A stretch of DNA of 64,000 nucleotides, taken from positions 162,556-226,555 of the forward strand of contig NZ_PYGF01000004.1 in assembly GCF_003014575.1 (NCBI RefSeq), read 5' to 3'. A model generated the notes under the pieces. It did no database searches. It was not told the DNA's origin and worked only from the letters and a program-made list of their open reading frames with translations. The position numbers were made by a program, and so were the translations under genes. Below are positions 61,667 through 64,000 of the stretch, one piece after another. Numbering within the stretch: the stretch's first letter is position 1; each line of letters starts with the position of its first letter. Origin of the DNA: Cecembia rubra. Lineage in GTDB: Bacteria; Bacteroidota; Bacteroidia; Cytophagales; Cyclobacteriaceae.

Positions 61667-62591
61667 TAGGGATTTCAAACCAGTCCATAATTTGCTTTCC
61701 TACATGATGAAAAGCAAATTTATTCGGCATACTCTACTTTCTTTGGTCAAATAAAACGTGAAAGAACTCACCGGAAATTTTAGTAGCGAGAAGTTATTGA
61801 TAGAAAATTCTCAGACCTTTATTTTATTGGTCATTTAAACTCCATAGGATAAACTACATTTTAACCCATTCCCTTATCTAAAGCGAAATATTTAGAAGGA
61901 TTGTGTGATGAAAGAAGGAGCACTGGAAATAGGAAAACATCAGTTATTTATACATAAATCGTGAACAACAGTAATTTTCCACCATTGATAATTTCGGTTT
62001 GCTCTGCGGTTCCTCAAAAAACCATAGAATCGTTTAACAATTTTTAAGTTCTTCGTTATCATTTTTTAACGGTGAAAATAATGATCAAAGAATTAGTTTG
62101 CTGATTTTTAACACCATCTATTAAAACTTTTATCCTAACATCATGAAAACTAAGATGCCAAAAAGAAAAAAAAGAAGTACTGTCTTTTATTTGAACCAAT
62201 TCATTATGGCCAATACCTATTTCATAGGTTTTGAAAAAAGTGTTGCGGTTAATGATCAATTATCTAAAGGAGAACCGAAATGAGTTTGAGGTAAATTGTA
62301 CAAGATATTTTTTTTATATCAGGACAAAAAAAGGACCCTTTGAGATCCATAAGATCAAAATTACGGTAGTGAAATAGGCTTTTGTTAAACTCCATAGTTT
62401 AAGAAAAAGCAATTAAATGTATAATAGGTACCAAAATACCCTATTCTTATCCGTAGACCTCCCGACCCTGTCCCGTGTATACTCCGACCATTCGCCGACT
62501 TTTTGCGATGGATCAAGAAAACATGTGATTTTTCCGATAAAGCACTTTCCCCAATAAAGATCGAATGAACGAAATGTAAATCTCAAATTTT

Positions 62592-62609
62592 TTGGCTCAA
62601 ATTTTGCTA
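62592..62609 (+). promoter_or_regulatory. sigma-54 (RpoN) -24/-12 promoter of the lipoprotein gene
   Basis: TTGGCTCAAATTTTGCTA: GG at 62594-62595 and GC at 62606-62607 are exactly ten bases apart, and the TTGC(T) -12 box is fully matched. The expected start near 62619 gives a 59-base leader to ATG 62678. No clear enhancer palindrome was found upstream. Confidence 0.68.
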
Positions 62610-62677
62610 AAATATCCAATAAAATCATCTGGATAAATCAACCAAGGGGTTTATTCATCTAAACCATACAAACTACT

Positions 62678-63409
62678 ATGAAAATTTCAAAAAACATTTT
62701 AACAGCAATGGCATTGGCCGCCACATTTGCTTTTGTTTCCTGCAGCAATGAAGATGAAATCCCAGGCAGCGGTGAAGGAAAATTAGGTTTTGCCTTTGTT
62801 CTGAATAACGGTACCGCAAGTGCTGCAAATGCAAGAACTGAAAACAGTAACCTGACAATTGAAAACGGTTTCATTCAGATCAAAAAACTCGAACTTGAAG
62901 TCGAAGGCAAAAATGATTTGGGCACCTTCGAGAAAGAAATTGAGATAAAATTCAGAGACATCAAAAAAGTCACCTTTAACGACTTTGATGAATCTGTGGA
63001 TTTCTTCATCAATATCGAAGCAGGTGAGTATAAAGAAATTGAACTGGAACTGGACCTGATTGATCATAGAAACGAACCTTCCATTTACATCGAAGGAACC
63101 TATGCTTCCCAAAGCGGGGCAGCTATACCAGTGGTTTTCGAGTTTTTTGGAGATGATATTGATTTTGAAGTAGAAATTGAAGCAAAAGATGGCAGCTACT
63201 TTACTATCGATGCAAGAAATAACCCACTGGCACTCTTTGAAATCAACGCGATGAACTGGTTCAGGGGAGTTTCAGATTCCGAATTTGAAAACGCAACCTT
63301 AACAGGAGGAAAACTGCTAATCAATAGAGATAGCAACAGAAATATTTATACCAAAGTGACCAATAATATCAAACAATCTGCTGAGATAGAAATCGAATTA
63401 AAAAGATAA
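62678..63409 (+). CDS. DUF4382-like lipoprotein, unknown function
   Basis: A 243-residue lipoprotein (signal with lipobox FVSCS, Cys near residue 22). The mature protein is beta-rich and very acidic: GFAFVLNNGTASAANARTEN, then FIQIKKLELEVEGKN, VDFFINIEAGEYKEIELELDL (quoted in parts), and IDARNNPLALFEINAMNWFRG. The pattern of an EAGxYxxIxLxL strand pair resembles DUF4382-type carbohydrate-binding-like domains of Bacteroidota surface lipoproteins, but this is a weak match by eye. It has a strong sigma-54 promoter 70 bp upstream, so the NtrC-type regulator at 6970 or another activator probably controls it. Hairpins follow its stop. Confidence 0.72.
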   Translation: MKISKNILTAMALAATFAFVSCSNEDEIPGSGEGKLGFAFVLNNGTASAANARTENSNLTIENGFIQIKKLELEVEGKNDLGTFEKEIEIKFRDIKKVTFNDFDESVDFFINIEAGEYKEIELELDLIDHRNEPSIYIEGTYASQSGAAIPVVFEFFGDDIDFEVEIEAKDGSYFTIDARNNPLALFEINAMNWFRGVSDSEFENATLTGGKLLINRDSNRNIYTKVTNNIKQSAEIEIELKR

Positions 63410-63515
63410 TTGAAGTAACATTCAACAAATTTCAAGAGGCTTTAAAATGATTCAAATTAAAGCCCTGAGATTGGGCTGAATGCAAGTTGATTCGGATACT
63501 TACCCAAACAAAATG

Positions 63516-63553
63516 GAGGCTGACTTTATATATGAGACAGCCTCTATTTTATT
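63516..63553. terminator. terminator between the lipoprotein and CBS-domain genes
   Basis: GAGGCTG (63516-63522) pairs with CAGCCTC (63538-63544) across a 15-base loop, followed by TATTTTATTATT on the plus strand. It lies between two convergent genes. A second, weaker hairpin, GGCTTTAA/TTAAAGCC (63438-63464), precedes it. Confidence 0.65.
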
Positions 63554-63566
63554 ATTGGACTGAATA

Positions 63567-63998
63567 TTACCAGGTCGTAGATTTTAGTTTGGGAAACGCC
63601 CTTATGATATCAGACAAAGAAATCTGACCGATCAATTTTCCGTCTTTTAAAACAGGAAATCTCCTTATTTTCAGTTCCAGAAATCTCTGCGCGGCATCAA
63701 AGAGACTCAAATCAGGAGAAAGGGTAATGACATCTGCAGTCATATGGTCAGCAACCGTCCCGGGGAATTTAGGTGTATTGGAATATTTTCCTTTGATAAT
63801 TTCCTTTAAACAGTCCACTTCTGAAATAATGCCCACCAAATGGCCATGACTATTGACAACCGGGGCACCGGAAATTTTTCTCTTGGTCAACATTTCCAAG
63901 ACATAATCAATACTGTCTTCTGGTTGGAACGTAACCAAATTGGTACTCATATGATCCTTTACCAAAATAGGAAGGGCTGCTTTTTTGGGCTCTACCAC
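63567..63998 (-). CDS. CBS-domain pair protein (start at or beyond the window edge)
   Basis: At least 143 residues with two CBS modules: VKDHMSTNLVTFQPEDSIDYVLEML with ISGAPVVNSHGHLVGIISEVDCL, and VADHMTADVITLSPDLSLFDAA with IRRFPVLKDGKLIGQISLSDII (each in family order; only landmarks given). CBS pairs bind adenine nucleotides and regulate enzymes or transporters; stand-alone ones are of unknown target. The frame is open to the right edge. The visible GTG near 63998 may be the start, or the gene may extend further. Confidence 0.8.
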   Translation of the reverse strand: MVEPKKAALPILVKDHMSTNLVTFQPEDSIDYVLEMLTKRKISGAPVVNSHGHLVGIISEVDCLKEIIKGKYSNTPKFPGTVADHMTADVITLSPDLSLFDAAQRFLELKIRRFPVLKDGKLIGQISLSDIIRAFPKLKSTTW

Positions 63999-64000
63999 CC

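Larger units (their letters stand above)
61420..62677. other. 1.26-kb gap with apparently decayed coding sequence
   Basis: No intact gene of normal length is seen. A minus-strand frame of 50 codons (61514-61666) and plus-strand frames at 62143-62283 (46 aa, basic) and 62252-62377 (41 aa) look protein-like but end early or overlap in different frames. This fits an eroded gene cluster. The whole gap is A+T-rich except for a short GC-richer island near 62435-62510. The sigma-54 promoter for the following lipoprotein gene lies at its right end. Confidence 0.45.

Noticed and set aside
62413-62628. A 71-codon minus-strand frame before the sigma-54 promoter
   Set aside because: It runs over the promoter and has no family resemblance. 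The GC-richer island inside it is noted only as a curiosity.
1-64000. tRNA, rRNA, CRISPR array, insertion sequence with transposase, prophage or replication origin
   Set aside because: I looked in the gaps and saw no cloverleaf, no spaced direct repeats, no transposase or phage genes and no dnaA-box cluster. A covariance-model search could still find a small RNA.

Overview
The window looks like a chromosomal segment of a Bacteroidota member, most likely Cytophagales/Cyclobacteriaceae. The sequence itself supports this. It has a type IX secretion (T9SS) pair of the PorU2/PorV2 type and a secreted metallopeptidase ending in a T9SS sorting domain. It also has a long Bacteroidota-type PurF, a PadR-PspC pair, a DUF2027-Smr protein, Bacteroidota -7 promoter elements (TAnnTTTG) and few Shine-Dalgarno sites. 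Family names are recognised from motifs, since no database search was possible.

Layout. 1-0.35 kb: a dispersed inverted-repeat element, two copies. 0.35-11.4 kb: M42 peptidase, TauE-type exporter, ATP-grasp protein with a stand-alone receiver, PurF. Then comes a sigma-54 signalling island: a canonical -24/-12 promoter, a small exported protein, an NtrC-type activator and a convergent hybrid histidine kinase. 10.9-20.8 kb: HNH endonuclease, smpB, tsaD, tamB-like, photolyase, Smr protein, unknown protein. 20.8-26.4 kb (minus strand): a translationally coupled five-gene operon (secreted rhodanese, DUF547 lipoprotein, FAD reductase, membrane Fe-S protein, processive glycosyltransferase), preceded by a Crp/Fnr regulator. 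27.3-36.4 kb: HSDR_N-type nuclease fold, HhH protein, hemA, lipoproteins, M64 peptidase, glycosyltransferase, PLP enzyme, TVP38 protein. 36.4-42.6 kb: porV2-porU2. 43-49 kb: PadR/PspC, beta-CASP hydrolase, subtilase. 49-52 kb: TPP riboswitch and thiM-thiE-thiD-tenA salvage operon. 52-56.3 kb: FAD/Fe-S oxidoreductase, small membrane protein, YdcF protein.

56.4-62.6 kb is the accessory part. It starts with a type ISP-like restriction-modification protein with nuclease, methylase and specificity regions but no visible helicase. A perfect 36-bp palindrome is inserted in frame near its C-terminus, and its specificity region is A+T-rich. A HipA-like kinase gene broken by one missing base follows, coupled to an unknown partner gene, and then 1.25 kb of apparently decayed sequence. 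A second canonical sigma-54 promoter stands before a lipoprotein gene at 62.7 kb. A CBS-domain protein runs to the right edge.

The strongest candidates for something undescribed are: the sigma-54 regulon (NtrC/hybrid kinase with two promoter sites before exported proteins); the palindrome inside the RM gene; the kinase/partner pair beside the RM gene; and the rhodanese-to-glycosyltransferase operon.
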